64,000 nt of DNA. Source: a virus. Numbering within the stretch: position 1 is the first letter of the stretch; the number at the start of each line of letters is the position of its first letter. A model generated the notes under the pieces. The model worked only from the letters and a program-made list of their open reading frames with translations, was not told the origin of the DNA and did not search any database. Below are positions 37,565-46,501 of the stretch, in pieces. Where the stretch lies: positions 186,001 to 250,000 of IMG/VR virus record IMGVR_UViG_3300050821_009835, one strand, 5' to 3'. Both the position numbers and the translations under genes were made by a program.

Positions 37565-40500
37565 GTGATTACAGTACTTGACAACACCACATGGGCGCAA
37601 GCAGATTTGGATGGAAATTCTGCTTTCATAGAAGTCATCGGTCCTGGCAGCCCACCTCAGGAATCCCTCTTTGTTGTTTCTAACAATCGTGCTGATAATT
37701 CCTTCATCATTCTTGAATCCTCCCTTGGAGCAGGTTCCCCTCCTGTGGAACTCTTAGGGAGTTCTTTTACAGTCGTAGCAGAGTATGTTTTTCCCTATGC
37801 TGCTGGCACCCCGCCATTTCCTAATCAAGAATTTGCCCCGTGTGTAGCTTATGATCCGATAGCAGGTGTGATTCATATTGTTGGTCTAAGAAACAATTTG
37901 ACCAACCCGCGCTTTTTTGATTTTATCAAATTCCAGTACAACGTCGCAACAGGAGTCCTAACCGGGCCAACTGTGTTAGCAACAACTTCTCTTATCCGAT
38001 CAGGCTACGACATCATCGTATTAGGTAACAGCGACACTGTCATTGGTGTTATTCTAACGGATGCGACCACGATAGGCTCACCCCCAGAAATGCCGGGCCA
38101 GAGTTTAGTGATTTTCGAGTTGGACCCAAATGACAATCTGGTTTCTGTTACTCAGTTGCTGAATTCTCCAGACAATTCGTCCAGTACTGCGTCCTTGATA
38201 ACTTATAATTCTCTGTCATTGGCTTCTCCTGATGGCGTTAATGTAGAGTTATACTGGGAGCAACACCCGCGTTTGATTACGTTTAAAGATCAGCTGTTTC
38301 AGATTTTTTTCGCTCTACGTAGCGGCGGTGTTTGGAATCTCCCTGGGAATCCGATTGAATCCTTTGTTGGGCGTTATTCCGATGATCGTCTCACGGTTCT
38401 CCAAGATACACAAGGAGGACGTTACCTAGCACAAATATTTTATACGCAAACTAACATCCCAGAAGGTATCACTGGGAATTTGCTGCTCGGTTATTTGCAA
38501 GGCGGGGGATCTTGGATATTTCAAATTGTGAAGGGTTCGCTAAACGGTTCAATTGTAGAAGCTACTCTGTCTCTTGATCAAGCTGGTAATGTATTCGTTG
38601 CTTATTTGATAGAGGACCTTCTCACAGGTCAAGTGGGTGGTCCCACTTACCCGATGCAATTAGCATCGGTGAATCTGGCCAACCTCGCCGTAACTAATCT
38701 CCCTGGGTGGTACAACAATCACAATTTTACTTGGCTTCGAGGCACTAAATCGATCGTTGACGATTTGTCCATGTGGGCTGTTGTGGCAGAAGAGCAAGTT
38801 GGTGGGAGTCCGACTATTGATACCCCGAGCTATCTCTCGGGCATCCATACTCCTCCCGTGGCTGTATTGTCCCCAGCTTCAGTGGTCGTAGAACGTGGGA
38901 CTCCACAATTCTTTGATGCTAGTGCATCCTACGATACTACCGAAGACCCGATTACTTACAATTGGTCAGAAACTAGCCCAGATTTGGTAGATGTAACTCT
39001 TGCACCCAATGGGGATACGGCCATTCTGAATGTCGCTCGCGCTATTGGTGGCGGGCAGCGCATTTTTGACGTTACAGTAGAAGAGACGACTTCTTATTAC
39101 CCAACCCCCGAAAACGGATCTATAGCATCCTCACTGGTTACTGTCCCATTTGACCCGCCGTCTTATGTCGAGTTTCTGGGTCTTGCATTTTTGGGGTCTC
39201 CTCCGATACCAACAATCTATGCCGCTAGAAATACAAGTGTTACAATTACACCAACGTATTTTCCAGAACCCCCGAATGCGGATGCCCTGATGTCCTACAC
39301 TTGGACACAAACGATGGGGGATATGGTTGAACCTTTGAGTTTTTCAACGCCGACTTTTACTTTCCCAACCAATGGGTTGTCGGTGAATGGGGAAACCCTG
39401 ATGTTCACTGTTCAAGTCAATGATGGGGTTACAACCACATGGAGTTCTGCCACAAACTATTCTATTGGAGACTCAGCAATTTACAACAACGCTGTTTACA
39501 CAGCTCAAGAAGCTAACACGAATGTTTTGCCTCCTAACTCTCCTACAGTTTGGTCGTTCATTGGTTTTAATCTAGCCACTGTTCAGGTGATTGTTGCCTC
39601 ATACGAAGAACAGAATCCCTCGTATATCCCTAATACACTTCGATTAGCTCGTGCTATATGGCAAACTGGAGGTTCTCCGCCATCTAATGCTACTATCAGT
39701 CAACGTAACTCACTGGTGCCCTCCTACAGTTCTTTAAGTGTCTCCGGGGTTTGGTCTAATTTACAGAATATCAAGCGTATTTCTGTCATTAGTGGGCAAA
39801 ATCGGGAACTCATTATTTCGCCTGCGTCAGCGTTGGTGTATGGTGGGGTAGCGCCGAATGTAGTACTGCTTACGCGCTGCCTAACGCCGCTAGGTACCCC
39901 AATTCTGGATGCTTTTCACACAGAACAAGATTACACTCTTGTATTGACGTTGGACGGGAATCCAGCAACATACAAAATCTATCGCTATATGACAGCCTAC
40001 CATGTTGATACAGATAACCCGGACGCTTTTATAGATCTGTCAACTATCGTGCCAGAAATGGCCTTTAATACGATAACAGCTACAATTGTTTACAACAACG
40101 TTCGTGTTATTGCTTTATCTGGCCTAAATGGATGTTTGTTGCTTCAAGTAAACTCTCAAACTCTTACCCCTGAAGGTTTTACGGTGTTTTCTGTAGAGTC
40201 CAAAAGGCTCTACGGTGCGGATAATGTTCAATGGGTTCGTATGGCGAATGTAGAAAGCGTCAATTCTGGTTTGATTCTAATCGGCAGCATTCAAATAGTA
40301 GGTAACCCACCTGTAAGCAGCACTTATGAAACGTTTTATGATCTCCCATCGGGAACTATTTTGGGTGTTTGGGACAAGACTAAATTAGTGAATCAAATTG
40401 TGAATACAGGTGAAATCCTCTTTGAGGCGATTTCTACGTATGGTGGTTTTCCTGCTACTCCTACTATGGGTGTTCCTACTCTTATTGATGGAGTGGTAAC

Positions 40501-40639
40501 TCTATCTTGGTCTGAAGTAAACCCAAGTTCTATTGATGGATATGAGATCTTCTATTCAAGTGACGGCGTTTCGTATTCCAGCTTTCAAGTAGGCTCGGGA
40601 GCCATTCAGTCCATTCAAATCCCATTGTCGCAACTATGA
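37565..40639 (+). CDS. large virion protein with PKD, CBM and FN3-like domains
   Basis: 1024 residues, GTG start. Residues ~1-425 are beta-rich, with a repeated look of a beta-propeller. Residues ~430-545 form a PKD-like Ig domain (FFDASASYDTTEDPITYNWS). Residues ~628-665 match carbohydrate-binding module 5/12 (YSIGDSAIYNNAVYTAQEAN with flanking tryptophans). The last ~80 residues look like FN3 (DGVVTLSWSEVNPSSIDGYE). Such modules bind sugar on cells and occur in tail fibres and neck appendages. Its end overlaps the opposing hydrolase-like gene by six bases. Role inferred from domains. Confidence 0.65.
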   Translation: MITVLDNTTWAQADLDGNSAFIEVIGPGSPPQESLFVVSNNRADNSFIILESSLGAGSPPVELLGSSFTVVAEYVFPYAAGTPPFPNQEFAPCVAYDPIAGVIHIVGLRNNLTNPRFFDFIKFQYNVATGVLTGPTVLATTSLIRSGYDIIVLGNSDTVIGVILTDATTIGSPPEMPGQSLVIFELDPNDNLVSVTQLLNSPDNSSSTASLITYNSLSLASPDGVNVELYWEQHPRLITFKDQLFQIFFALRSGGVWNLPGNPIESFVGRYSDDRLTVLQDTQGGRYLAQIFYTQTNIPEGITGNLLLGYLQGGGSWIFQIVKGSLNGSIVEATLSLDQAGNVFVAYLIEDLLTGQVGGPTYPMQLASVNLANLAVTNLPGWYNNHNFTWLRGTKSIVDDLSMWAVVAEEQVGGSPTIDTPSYLSGIHTPPVAVLSPASVVVERGTPQFFDASASYDTTEDPITYNWSETSPDLVDVTLAPNGDTAILNVARAIGGGQRIFDVTVEETTSYYPTPENGSIASSLVTVPFDPPSYVEFLGLAFLGSPPIPTIYAARNTSVTITPTYFPEPPNADALMSYTWTQTMGDMVEPLSFSTPTFTFPTNGLSVNGETLMFTVQVNDGVTTTWSSATNYSIGDSAIYNNAVYTAQEANTNVLPPNSPTVWSFIGFNLATVQVIVASYEEQNPSYIPNTLRLARAIWQTGGSPPSNATISQRNSLVPSYSSLSVSGVWSNLQNIKRISVISGQNRELIISPASALVYGGVAPNVVLLTRCLTPLGTPILDAFHTEQDYTLVLTLDGNPATYKIYRYMTAYHVDTDNPDAFIDLSTIVPEMAFNTITATIVYNNVRVIALSGLNGCLLLQVNSQTLTPEGFTVFSVESKRLYGADNVQWVRMANVESVNSGLILIGSIQIVGNPPVSSTYETFYDLPSGTILGVWDKTKLVNQIVNTGEILFEAISTYGGFPATPTMGVPTLIDGVVTLSWSEVNPSSIDGYEIFYSSDGVSYSSFQVGSGAIQSIQIPLSQL

Positions 40640-41629
40640 TTGTGGAAGTAATGTTACAATGTTAGACGGAAGTGAAGTACCGTCTCCATTGCTGGCAGTC
40701 ATGTAAAATTGAAACAGAATCCCGGAGAGAGCCTGCTGAGCTTCGAGATGGCTTTGAGCGTAGTATATATTTGCTGGATTATACGCAATTTCTATGTACG
40801 ACTCTGGAATTTCAAACGCATCACACCCGTTAGCCCGTGCAAATGGTAGAATTACTAATGGATCCGTGATTGTGTCAGGATTTTGCAGTTGTAGGAAATG
40901 ATAGACATCGGGGTATGCTGCAAAAAGGCTTACCCAATCACCGCTGGATTGACCCTGTGTGTCTCCTCCACTAGCCGAGTCGTTTCCGATTCCTAAACCC
41001 GCGTTTGCAAAAATTTGTCCTGTTCCATAGGTAATTGCATTTGAAATGCAATTGCTCACGTTGTAGCATATTTGTATAGAAGAATTTAGACTCTTTACGA
41101 ATGCTGCAAGATTGGTTAAATAAGCCTGTACCCCCGGTATTCCTCCCCAAGCCGAGGGATTATTTAAGTAGCATGGTGGGCAGGATAAATCCCCTTGAAA
41201 GGGGCCAACCCTGACATAAAGTACGTTGTTGGCATAGTTTGATGCTTCGAGATGAGTGATTAATGCTTGGATGAACGCTTCTTCTCTGGCAACAAAGAAT
41301 GGAGATACAGTAATGGGCAATGGTTGTGGGTAGGCAGGGCACGCTATGGAAGGCGTCCCGGATACTACATATGCTGGGGTTGCCGTATTAGGTCCTGGAG
41401 TCGGGGAGAGGCCAGAACTTCCCGCTAAAGTGACTATAATGGCAACATTTTTGCCTATACTGGTAAATGGAGCATTCATTGCATCGAGAGCTGACCAATT
41501 GTAAACTCCTTCGCTGGTTTCTATTTGCGCCCAGTTGATCCGGGTTGCAAATGTGGAGATATGTGGTACAATATATTCCCAGAATGCTGGAGTGTCCGGG
41601 TTGAAACTGCTTACGATAGTCATGCCCAT
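40634..41629 (-). CDS. glycoside-hydrolase-like TIM-barrel protein
   Basis: 331 residues, no signal peptide. Residues ~25-75 (INWAQIETSEGVYNWSALDA then VAIIVTLAG) follow the same barrel strands as the secreted protein at 23745 (WADINSANGVYNFASLDG; VYITLGATPNW), so the two are distant paralogues. Later blocks VLYVRVGPFQGD and CDAFEIPESYIEIAYNP may carry catalytic acids, but the pair is not clear. It lies opposite a sugar-binding virion protein, so a virion depolymerase is possible. Activity unproven. Confidence 0.55.
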   Translation of the reverse strand: MGMTIVSSFNPDTPAFWEYIVPHISTFATRINWAQIETSEGVYNWSALDAMNAPFTSIGKNVAIIVTLAGSSGLSPTPGPNTATPAYVVSGTPSIACPAYPQPLPITVSPFFVAREEAFIQALITHLEASNYANNVLYVRVGPFQGDLSCPPCYLNNPSAWGGIPGVQAYLTNLAAFVKSLNSSIQICYNVSNCISNAITYGTGQIFANAGLGIGNDSASGGDTQGQSSGDWVSLFAAYPDVYHFLQLQNPDTITDPLVILPFARANGCDAFEIPESYIEIAYNPANIYYAQSHLEAQQALSGILFQFYMTASNGDGTSLPSNIVTLLPQS

Positions 41630-41649
41630 ACGTATTCTCTTCCTGTAAA

Positions 41650-41656
41650 GTAGTAT
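41650..41656 (+). promoter_or_regulatory. candidate -10 element GTAGTAT
   Basis: GTAGTAT lies 14 bases before a strong ribosome-binding site of the Cys-rich gene at 41684, in the space between divergent genes. The same element recurs before several other genes in the window. No -35 box seen. Confidence 0.35.
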
Positions 41657-41683
41657 TAAATTGGATTAAAGGAGGATCTGAAA

Positions 41684-41857
41684 GTGAGTCTCTGTCCAGA
41701 TTATTGCGATTGTCGCCAATGTAAACATGGTACCCCTGCATGCGAACCATGTAAAGACTGTCGTCAGGAAAGAGAAGTTGCCCAACATCAAATCGATCAT
41801 CAGCATAGTGTAGAACGACAACGAGCAAGAATCAAGAAAGCGCCTTGGAGAGAATGA
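41684..41857 (+). CDS. small Cys-rich zinc-binding-like protein
   Basis: 57 residues from GTG 41684, with AGGAGG upstream (41670-41675). The first 25 residues hold seven cysteines (CPDYCDCRQCKHG then CEPCKDC); the rest is basic and helical. It precedes the clamp-like gene by one base. Zinc binding is inferred from spacing; function unknown. Confidence 0.6.
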   Translation: MSLCPDYCDCRQCKHGTPACEPCKDCRQEREVAQHQIDHQHSVERQRARIKKAPWRE

Positions 41858-41858
41858 A

Positions 41859-42872
41859 GTGCTCTTAAGTAAAAATGATCTCCTCAAAACTCTGCGTTCT
41901 CTCAGTGAATTTGATACTAACGCCAGCCCGTTTGTCGCCGTTCAGCTAGTGGAGAACAGTCTCCCACGCTTCTTTCGTTCCTCCATAAATGGCCAAATCA
42001 TGTCCTCGGATTTTGATTTACTAAAAACAGGCAACACTTATGTTTCGCTGTCACATTTTAAGGATTGTCTCAAGGTACTACCAGAAGAGAAGATCGAATT
42101 ATCACTGGATCCTAACGGTATTTTGAAGATTTCCTCCTTGGACAACACTTTTGACTCAGAGATTCGTGTGCACACAGTCCCGGTGACTCAGGCAGGTCTC
42201 AAAGCACATGATTTGGGCGGCGTGGCAACCCGGCTTGGTGCGAATACATTCTTGGGTTGTGACACATCTCCTTTTGCGGCAGCCTCCCCGCCTATGCTGG
42301 TTAACGGGCGACTCTTTATTTCCACTAAATTCGGCGCAGTAATGTGGAATGGTCCAGATTGGCTCCGCGCTGTTCAATTGCAGCCGCGTGAACCATTTCT
42401 AAAGCTGATCACGGGAAATTCGGCTGTTGAAGATTTGTTTCTCACTGAGAAGGGTTATTGGGGAACGGCGATTGCGGGCATGGTCATTTTTAGTTACGGT
42501 CATCTGCTCGGTAGAGAACTTTTCGACGCCTATGCTGCCCCTGGTGTGGAGCTAACGCGGTTCCCAGCTGCTCGTCTTGTTCAAGCGTTGCACGCCGCAG
42601 CAGGACTTTGCGATGATCAAGACAAAGTCGAGATTCGACCTAAAGAAGGCATTGTGGTGCGTGATAAATTCGGCAATGATTCTAGGTTTTCACTAGGCGG
42701 TAGTGATGGGTGGCAAAAATTTACGGCTTTTGGGAGAACGATGAAGACGATTGCCGATGCGCTTTCTCAAGCGGCGGATGAAGAAGCGGTATTACTGGAT
42801 ATACCCAGCTTTACAAATCCGACCAAGCGACTTCAACGCGGACCATGGTCTGTGAGTTTTAAAACATTATGA
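41859..42872 (+). CDS. sliding-clamp-like protein (tentative)
   Basis: 337 residues from GTG 41859. The strand/helix order gives the impression of a DNA clamp: KIELSLDPNGILKISSLDN and KVEIRPKEGIVVRDKFGNDS are paired strands of the type that end clamp domains, each preceded by a helix (LKDCLKVLPEE-like; ARLVQALHAAAGL). Size fits between PCNA and beta clamp. It lies near replication genes and a zinc ribbon. No family signature can be confirmed by eye; a different structural protein remains possible. Confidence 0.4.
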   Translation: MLLSKNDLLKTLRSLSEFDTNASPFVAVQLVENSLPRFFRSSINGQIMSSDFDLLKTGNTYVSLSHFKDCLKVLPEEKIELSLDPNGILKISSLDNTFDSEIRVHTVPVTQAGLKAHDLGGVATRLGANTFLGCDTSPFAAASPPMLVNGRLFISTKFGAVMWNGPDWLRAVQLQPREPFLKLITGNSAVEDLFLTEKGYWGTAIAGMVIFSYGHLLGRELFDAYAAPGVELTRFPAARLVQALHAAAGLCDDQDKVEIRPKEGIVVRDKFGNDSRFSLGGSDGWQKFTAFGRTMKTIADALSQAADEEAVLLDIPSFTNPTKRLQRGPWSVSFKTL

Positions 42873-43138
42873 TCGTTGCAATTATCTGCCCGAAATGCAA
42901 GGAAATGATCACGGAAACTTATCCGCATCCGCTGAACATGCCGTGCTTCGTATGCCGAGAATGTAGGCTGATTCTCGAGCCGCCGAATGGGATGAGAGAA
43001 GAGATATCTACAACACCCCTGGAAGGTGGAAGCATTCTTCCGTCTCGATTACCTTGGGATGATGGACGGGCCAGAGAAAAGAATTGGATAGGAAGTAAAG
43101 CATGGAAAGATTGGAAACACTCTCAATCTGCTAGATAG
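42869..43138 (+). CDS. zinc-ribbon protein
   Basis: 89 residues, start ATG overlapping the previous stop. IICPKCKEMI and FVCRECRLIL give two CxxC knuckles 20 residues apart, a zinc ribbon. The C-terminal half is basic with several Trp. Possibly a transcription or DNA-processing accessory; function unknown. Confidence 0.65.
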   Translation: MIVAIICPKCKEMITETYPHPLNMPCFVCRECRLILEPPNGMREEISTTPLEGGSILPSRLPWDDGRAREKNWIGSKAWKDWKHSQSAR

Positions 43139-43164
43139 TGAGTATTACAAGGAGAGGAGATCTT

Positions 43165-43509
43165 ATGGCTAGAGTTGATGATAATCCAAGCGGTATCGTT
43201 TTTGATGACGCAGGTCCAGGAGCAGGTTTAAAAGCACCAGGAGTCCCGAAATCTGCTGATAAAATTGCTCAAGTAGCAGCAAAGGCAAAGAAGACGCCAG
43301 GAACGCAAGCTCAAGCTGCAAAGCCTGTTGCACCCGTAAAACTCAAGAAGGGCACCCCGCAAGTCAAGGTAATTACAGCAGAGCGTTATAAGATGCAGGA
43401 CAGCATTAATGCTGCCTTAGTTGAACTTGGAACCGGGGATGTTGTGGCTATTGCTGCTTCGGGTGCGGTTCAAAACGCTTACGAAGTTGTTATCCAATAC
43501 GTGGTTTAA
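43165..43509 (+). CDS. hypothetical protein
   Basis: 114 residues from ATG 43165, after a strong purine-rich site (AAGGAGAGGAG). N-terminal ~60 residues are Pro/Ala/Lys-rich and likely disordered; C-terminal ~50 residues form a compact alpha/beta unit (TAERYKMQDSINAALVELG, ending VVIQYVV). Unknown function. Confidence 0.6.
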   Translation: MARVDDNPSGIVFDDAGPGAGLKAPGVPKSADKIAQVAAKAKKTPGTQAQAAKPVAPVKLKKGTPQVKVITAERYKMQDSINAALVELGTGDVVAIAASGAVQNAYEVVIQYVV

Positions 43510-43521
43510 TTATCGATAACA

Positions 43522-44214
43522 ATGGATGAAGTTCTCAGCCATCGTGTGGGTGCTTACTCTCACTTTTTTGGACGCCTCGAGCACCAAATAGACGCTGAGA
43601 AAAACCTTATCACACGTCTTAAAATTAAAATATCCACACTTGAATCTGAGAAAGCTCAACTAGTAAAAGCAGTGGGGCTGCTCGATAGGGCCATTGCCAT
43701 TATCAGTGCCAATGGTATAGGTAAAATTGAATCTATCGTGACAGCAGGATTGCAACTAGTCTTTCATGATCCGCAGATGGGTTTGATCGTGGAGAAGACA
43801 GAAGGTAAACGCGGCAACTCTTTTCGGCTTCTCGTACGGCAGGGCGCGGTAAAGGGCGATCCTCTTGATAGTAGTTCTGGAGGAGTGGCGAACGTGATTG
43901 CTTTCCTTCTCCGTGTTATTCTTATTAAGAGATTCAAATTGTGTCAGCTTATTGTTTTGGATGAAACCTTTAACAACGTAAGTTCTGAATTTCAACCAAG
44001 CGTTAGTCAACTTCTTCACGAGATGTGTGATAAGTACAAATTTACCATCTTCGCTGTAACTCATTCCCCACGTTTGATACGAGAAGCTGATGCGGTTTAC
44101 CGCGCTTCTAGAACTGAAAATCCAGATGGCACTCGTCAGCCCCCAGTATTGAAGAATATTGAGGGTGCGGAATTAGAGACTTTAAAGCAGTCTCAGGAAA
44201 CTGAGGTCATCTAG
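43522..44214 (+). CDS. SMC/SbcC-type ATPase, C-terminal half only
   Basis: 230 residues. A short coiled coil (~18-55) leads into an ABC signature region (DSSSGGVANVIAFLLRVILI, near 115), Walker B and D-loop (LIVLDETFNNVS, near 147) and the switch histidine (FAVTHSP, near 185). The Walker A half and most of the coiled coil expected of SbcC/Rad50/RecF proteins are absent, and no partner with that half was found in the window. Complete relatives process DNA ends. It may pair with a separately encoded subunit or be a remnant. Confidence 0.75.
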   Translation: MDEVLSHRVGAYSHFFGRLEHQIDAEKNLITRLKIKISTLESEKAQLVKAVGLLDRAIAIISANGIGKIESIVTAGLQLVFHDPQMGLIVEKTEGKRGNSFRLLVRQGAVKGDPLDSSSGGVANVIAFLLRVILIKRFKLCQLIVLDETFNNVSSEFQPSVSQLLHEMCDKYKFTIFAVTHSPRLIREADAVYRASRTENPDGTRQPPVLKNIEGAELETLKQSQETEVI

Positions 44215-44220
44215 GTCCAA

Positions 44221-44667
44221 GTGAAACTCAGATCACTGGAAGAAATTGTTGCTAAGTTCAAAGAAGTAGTGCATCGTCATCGTCGTCGCTATCTCCAGCG
44301 TAACTTGCGCCCGTGCCCGCTCAATTGCAAGGCTGCTGAAATCGGGACTGGTCATAAAGTTCTGGGATGTGAAAGCTGTGGCTCCACCAATCCAGATCGT
44401 TGTTATGCTCTTGACAAGTTCGTCCCAATTCTCAATAAAGAAGAATGTGTTAAGCAATTTCGTGAGGATTTGAAGAACCCAGATGTTCTTCTTCGCGATT
44501 ATCGAGATATTGTATTTTTCTTATGGGTTTTGGGCGAGCCCATTGAAGGGAGAACAAATGAAAACGTTTTGCAGAAAGTAGAGGCGCAAAAGCTGGATGG
44601 AAATAAAGCCGCTCCAACTCTAGGGCATAGAATTATTCGAAGTAATCGCCCTATGGGAGTTGAATAG
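44221..44667 (+). CDS. hypothetical Cys-containing protein
   Basis: 148 residues from GTG. Very basic start (HRHRRRYLQRNLR) followed by a Cys cluster (CPLNC, CESCGSTNPDRC) that may bind zinc or an iron-sulphur unit. Ends at the base before the Toprim protein start, so the pair is likely co-translated. A nucleic-acid-binding helper for the primase is possible; unproven. Confidence 0.55.
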   Translation: MKLRSLEEIVAKFKEVVHRHRRRYLQRNLRPCPLNCKAAEIGTGHKVLGCESCGSTNPDRCYALDKFVPILNKEECVKQFREDLKNPDVLLRDYRDIVFFLWVLGEPIEGRTNENVLQKVEAQKLDGNKAAPTLGHRIIRSNRPMGVE

Positions 44668-45429
44668 ATGGCGTACAGCGACGAATGGTGGTTTTCGGTT
44701 CCTGAGTTGATTAAGAAAACACGAGAATTCTACACTAGAAACGCGGCCAAGAATCCAAACGCAGACCTGATTTCAGCAACCACACAAAAGATTATTGTCG
44801 CTCGTGAATGGCAACCCGCTCTTTCTCATATTCAAGAGAATTTTCCTCGGGTCTTAACAGAACTAGGCGTGTTTTATGTACCCAAGACTTATGAACCGGG
44901 TCCGATGTTTGTATTTCCAATTCGTGCTTTAGATGGAACATTTCCAAGAGCGCAAACTAAACCTTGCGAGGGCTCAGTTCTGTGGGGGCAGGGCAATTAT
45001 CATTGGATTGGGGAAAAGCTGGTCGGACCGAATTGGCTGGGCAATGATCCAGAGACCCTGAAGCGAATCATTGAACGCAAAGAAGCTACACTGGTGGAAG
45101 GCCCGTTTGATTTGTTGGCGTGCCGACTTCTCACACCAGATCTGCCAATCATGACCCCGCTAACTAAGAGTATTAGCGATAAGCATGAAGCCTACCTCCG
45201 TATGCTAGGAGTTGAAAAATTGAATCTGTTGTTTGATAACGAACGTCCAGATATTGAGAAAGGCAAAGATTTGGGCGGCGGTAATTTGAGTATGCGAGTA
45301 TTGAAGTACAAGATTAAGACCATGAATGTTGAGGTTAAACTTCTCAAAGGCAGCGATCCTTCTGCGGCACTAAAGACTGGGGCAGGAACTAATAACCTGT
45401 TATCTTTGCTCATGGGGAATGAATTATGA
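44668..45429 (+). CDS. Toprim-domain primase subunit
   Basis: 253 residues. Residues ~135-245 fit a Toprim fold: ATLVEGPFDLLACRLL holds the conserved glutamate and glycine, and LNLLFDNERPD is the acidic strand usually DxD, here D-x-E. The first ~130 residues (WQPALSHIQENFPRVLTELG, FPIRALDGTF) look like the DnaG region before Toprim. With the zinc-finger protein at 28880 this would make a two-piece DnaG-type primase. No helicase domain is fused. Split primase is an inference; Toprim call is by motif. Confidence 0.7.
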   Translation: MAYSDEWWFSVPELIKKTREFYTRNAAKNPNADLISATTQKIIVAREWQPALSHIQENFPRVLTELGVFYVPKTYEPGPMFVFPIRALDGTFPRAQTKPCEGSVLWGQGNYHWIGEKLVGPNWLGNDPETLKRIIERKEATLVEGPFDLLACRLLTPDLPIMTPLTKSISDKHEAYLRMLGVEKLNLLFDNERPDIEKGKDLGGGNLSMRVLKYKIKTMNVEVKLLKGSDPSAALKTGAGTNNLLSLLMGNEL

Positions 45430-45536
45430 AACTTTGGATGTGGATCTTTATGGCTGTATGGTTTATCGGAGGCTTACTCCTCTGTTCTCGAAAACCAACA
45501 ACATCCGAAGGTCGCCCCCTACCTCCTTTTGCTTAA
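45426..45536 (+). CDS. small single-pass membrane peptide
   Basis: 36 residues, start overlapping the previous stop. One hydrophobic helix (LWMWIFMAVWFIGGLLLC) then a polar Pro-rich tail. LLLC could be a lipobox. A lysis accessory such as a spanin is possible but unproven. Confidence 0.5.
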   Translation: MKLWMWIFMAVWFIGGLLLCSRKPTTSEGRPLPPFA

Positions 45537-45572
45537 TCCTGTAGCATTGGAAATCCCAGTATTGAGGACATT

Positions 45573-45791
45573 ATGACTACTGCTAAGGCGGTCGCGGTCA
45601 ACACTCGGTTTGGCCTTGTGGAACGAGACTTAACCGAAAAGGAGAAATCGGAGCCCAATTTACCGGAGGGGCTATTCGTTAGACTTCAAAGCGTTGGTTT
45701 TTACGGAATTAAAGATGCAGGCTTTCTCCAGGGGGAAAATGTTTACGTTCCTGCGGAGCTTGTTCGTCAGTCAATTCTCTTCATACGTTAA
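45573..45791 (+). CDS. small protein, first of tandem paralogues
   Basis: 72 residues. Resembles the next protein: TRFGLVERDL here versus TPFGWFERDL there, and VYVPAELV versus VWLAPEMV at the end. A tandem duplication. Fold looks like a small beta-barrel. A GTAGCAT element lies at 45541 upstream. Unknown function. Confidence 0.6.
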   Translation: MTTAKAVAVNTRFGLVERDLTEKEKSEPNLPEGLFVRLQSVGFYGIKDAGFLQGENVYVPAELVRQSILFIR

Positions 45792-45801
45792 AAGGATTCC
45801 T

Positions 45802-46014
45802 ATGTCGAAATCGTGTTTGCATCGAAAGCTAGTGATTTTAACTCCATTTGGTTGGTTTGAACGAGATTTGGAAAATTCGAAGGATTCCGGTACTAGTCCT
45901 GAGAATCTTCTTAAAATCTATCGTAAGAACGGCGTCTGGGGGAATATGCCTCATTCTGGACAAGTAGTGTGGCTGGCGCCAGAGATGGTGACTAACGCGA
46001 CATTTCAGAGCTGA
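45802..46014 (+). CDS. small protein, second of tandem paralogues
   Basis: 70 residues from ATG 45802 (AAAGG upstream). Related to the protein before it by a shared FERDL block and matching end, with low overall identity, so the duplication is old. Unknown function. Confidence 0.6.
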   Translation: MSKSCLHRKLVILTPFGWFERDLENSKDSGTSPENLLKIYRKNGVWGNMPHSGQVVWLAPEMVTNATFQS

Positions 46015-46022
46015 GGAAATGC

Positions 46023-46223
46023 ATGACGAGCAGTCCCATTGTAGCTTGTGGTTTTGGCCTCGGGTTAGGAATTATTGCGGGAACTGGAACTGGCGTAGGC
46101 TTGCACTATTTCTCTGTTTGGAATAATTCTGGTCAGGCGGAAGTAATCGGCTTAGTGATGGGAATTGGGGTTGCTCTCACAATCAGTAGCTGGGTTTATT
46201 CAACACTTAAGGGTGACAGATGA
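46023..46223 (+). CDS. small two-helix membrane protein
   Basis: 66 residues with two hydrophobic segments (IVACGFGLGLGIIAGTGTGV and EVIGLVMGIGVALTISSWVY) and a short basic end. Gly-rich helices. One of two holin-like candidates in the window, based only on size and topology. Overlaps the next gene by four bases. Confidence 0.55.
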   Translation: MTSSPIVACGFGLGLGIIAGTGTGVGLHYFSVWNNSGQAEVIGLVMGIGVALTISSWVYSTLKGDR

Positions 46224-46501
46224 GAGTAGAGCTTGAATCTGCAAACCAGGCATACGGTGAGCATCGAGACTCTTGTTATCTTTGCGGCGCTGTCGATCTC
46301 CAGATGCGGCCTACCGAAATTTCTAGATGCCCAGAGGGTCAAAAACTGGTTCGGTCAGCGGCTCAAGAGAGTCGCATAAAAGGTTGGAAACTCAAAATCA
46401 CCTCAGAAGATCTGTTGTTTTTGGAGCAAGTAGGTATTGAAAATGGCATTGTCCACCCACAAATCGGAAGTCGTGCCATTCGTGATGGAGAAGCATCCTG
46501 A
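46220..46501 (+). CDS. hypothetical protein
   Basis: 93 residues with an N-terminal CYLCG and a later Cys that may bind zinc. It overlaps the following RNA ligase by 59 bases in another frame, which makes the end or the ligase start uncertain. Unknown. Confidence 0.5.
   Translation: MRVELESANQAYGEHRDSCYLCGAVDLQMRPTEISRCPEGQKLVRSAAQESRIKGWKLKITSEDLLFLEQVGIENGIVHPQIGSRAIRDGEAS

Noticed and set aside
41388-41887. Minus-strand frames of 73 and 146 codons before the clamp-like gene
   Set aside because: The plus strand carries a Cys-rich gene with an AGGAGG site, and the minus-strand hydrolase frame explains the rest.
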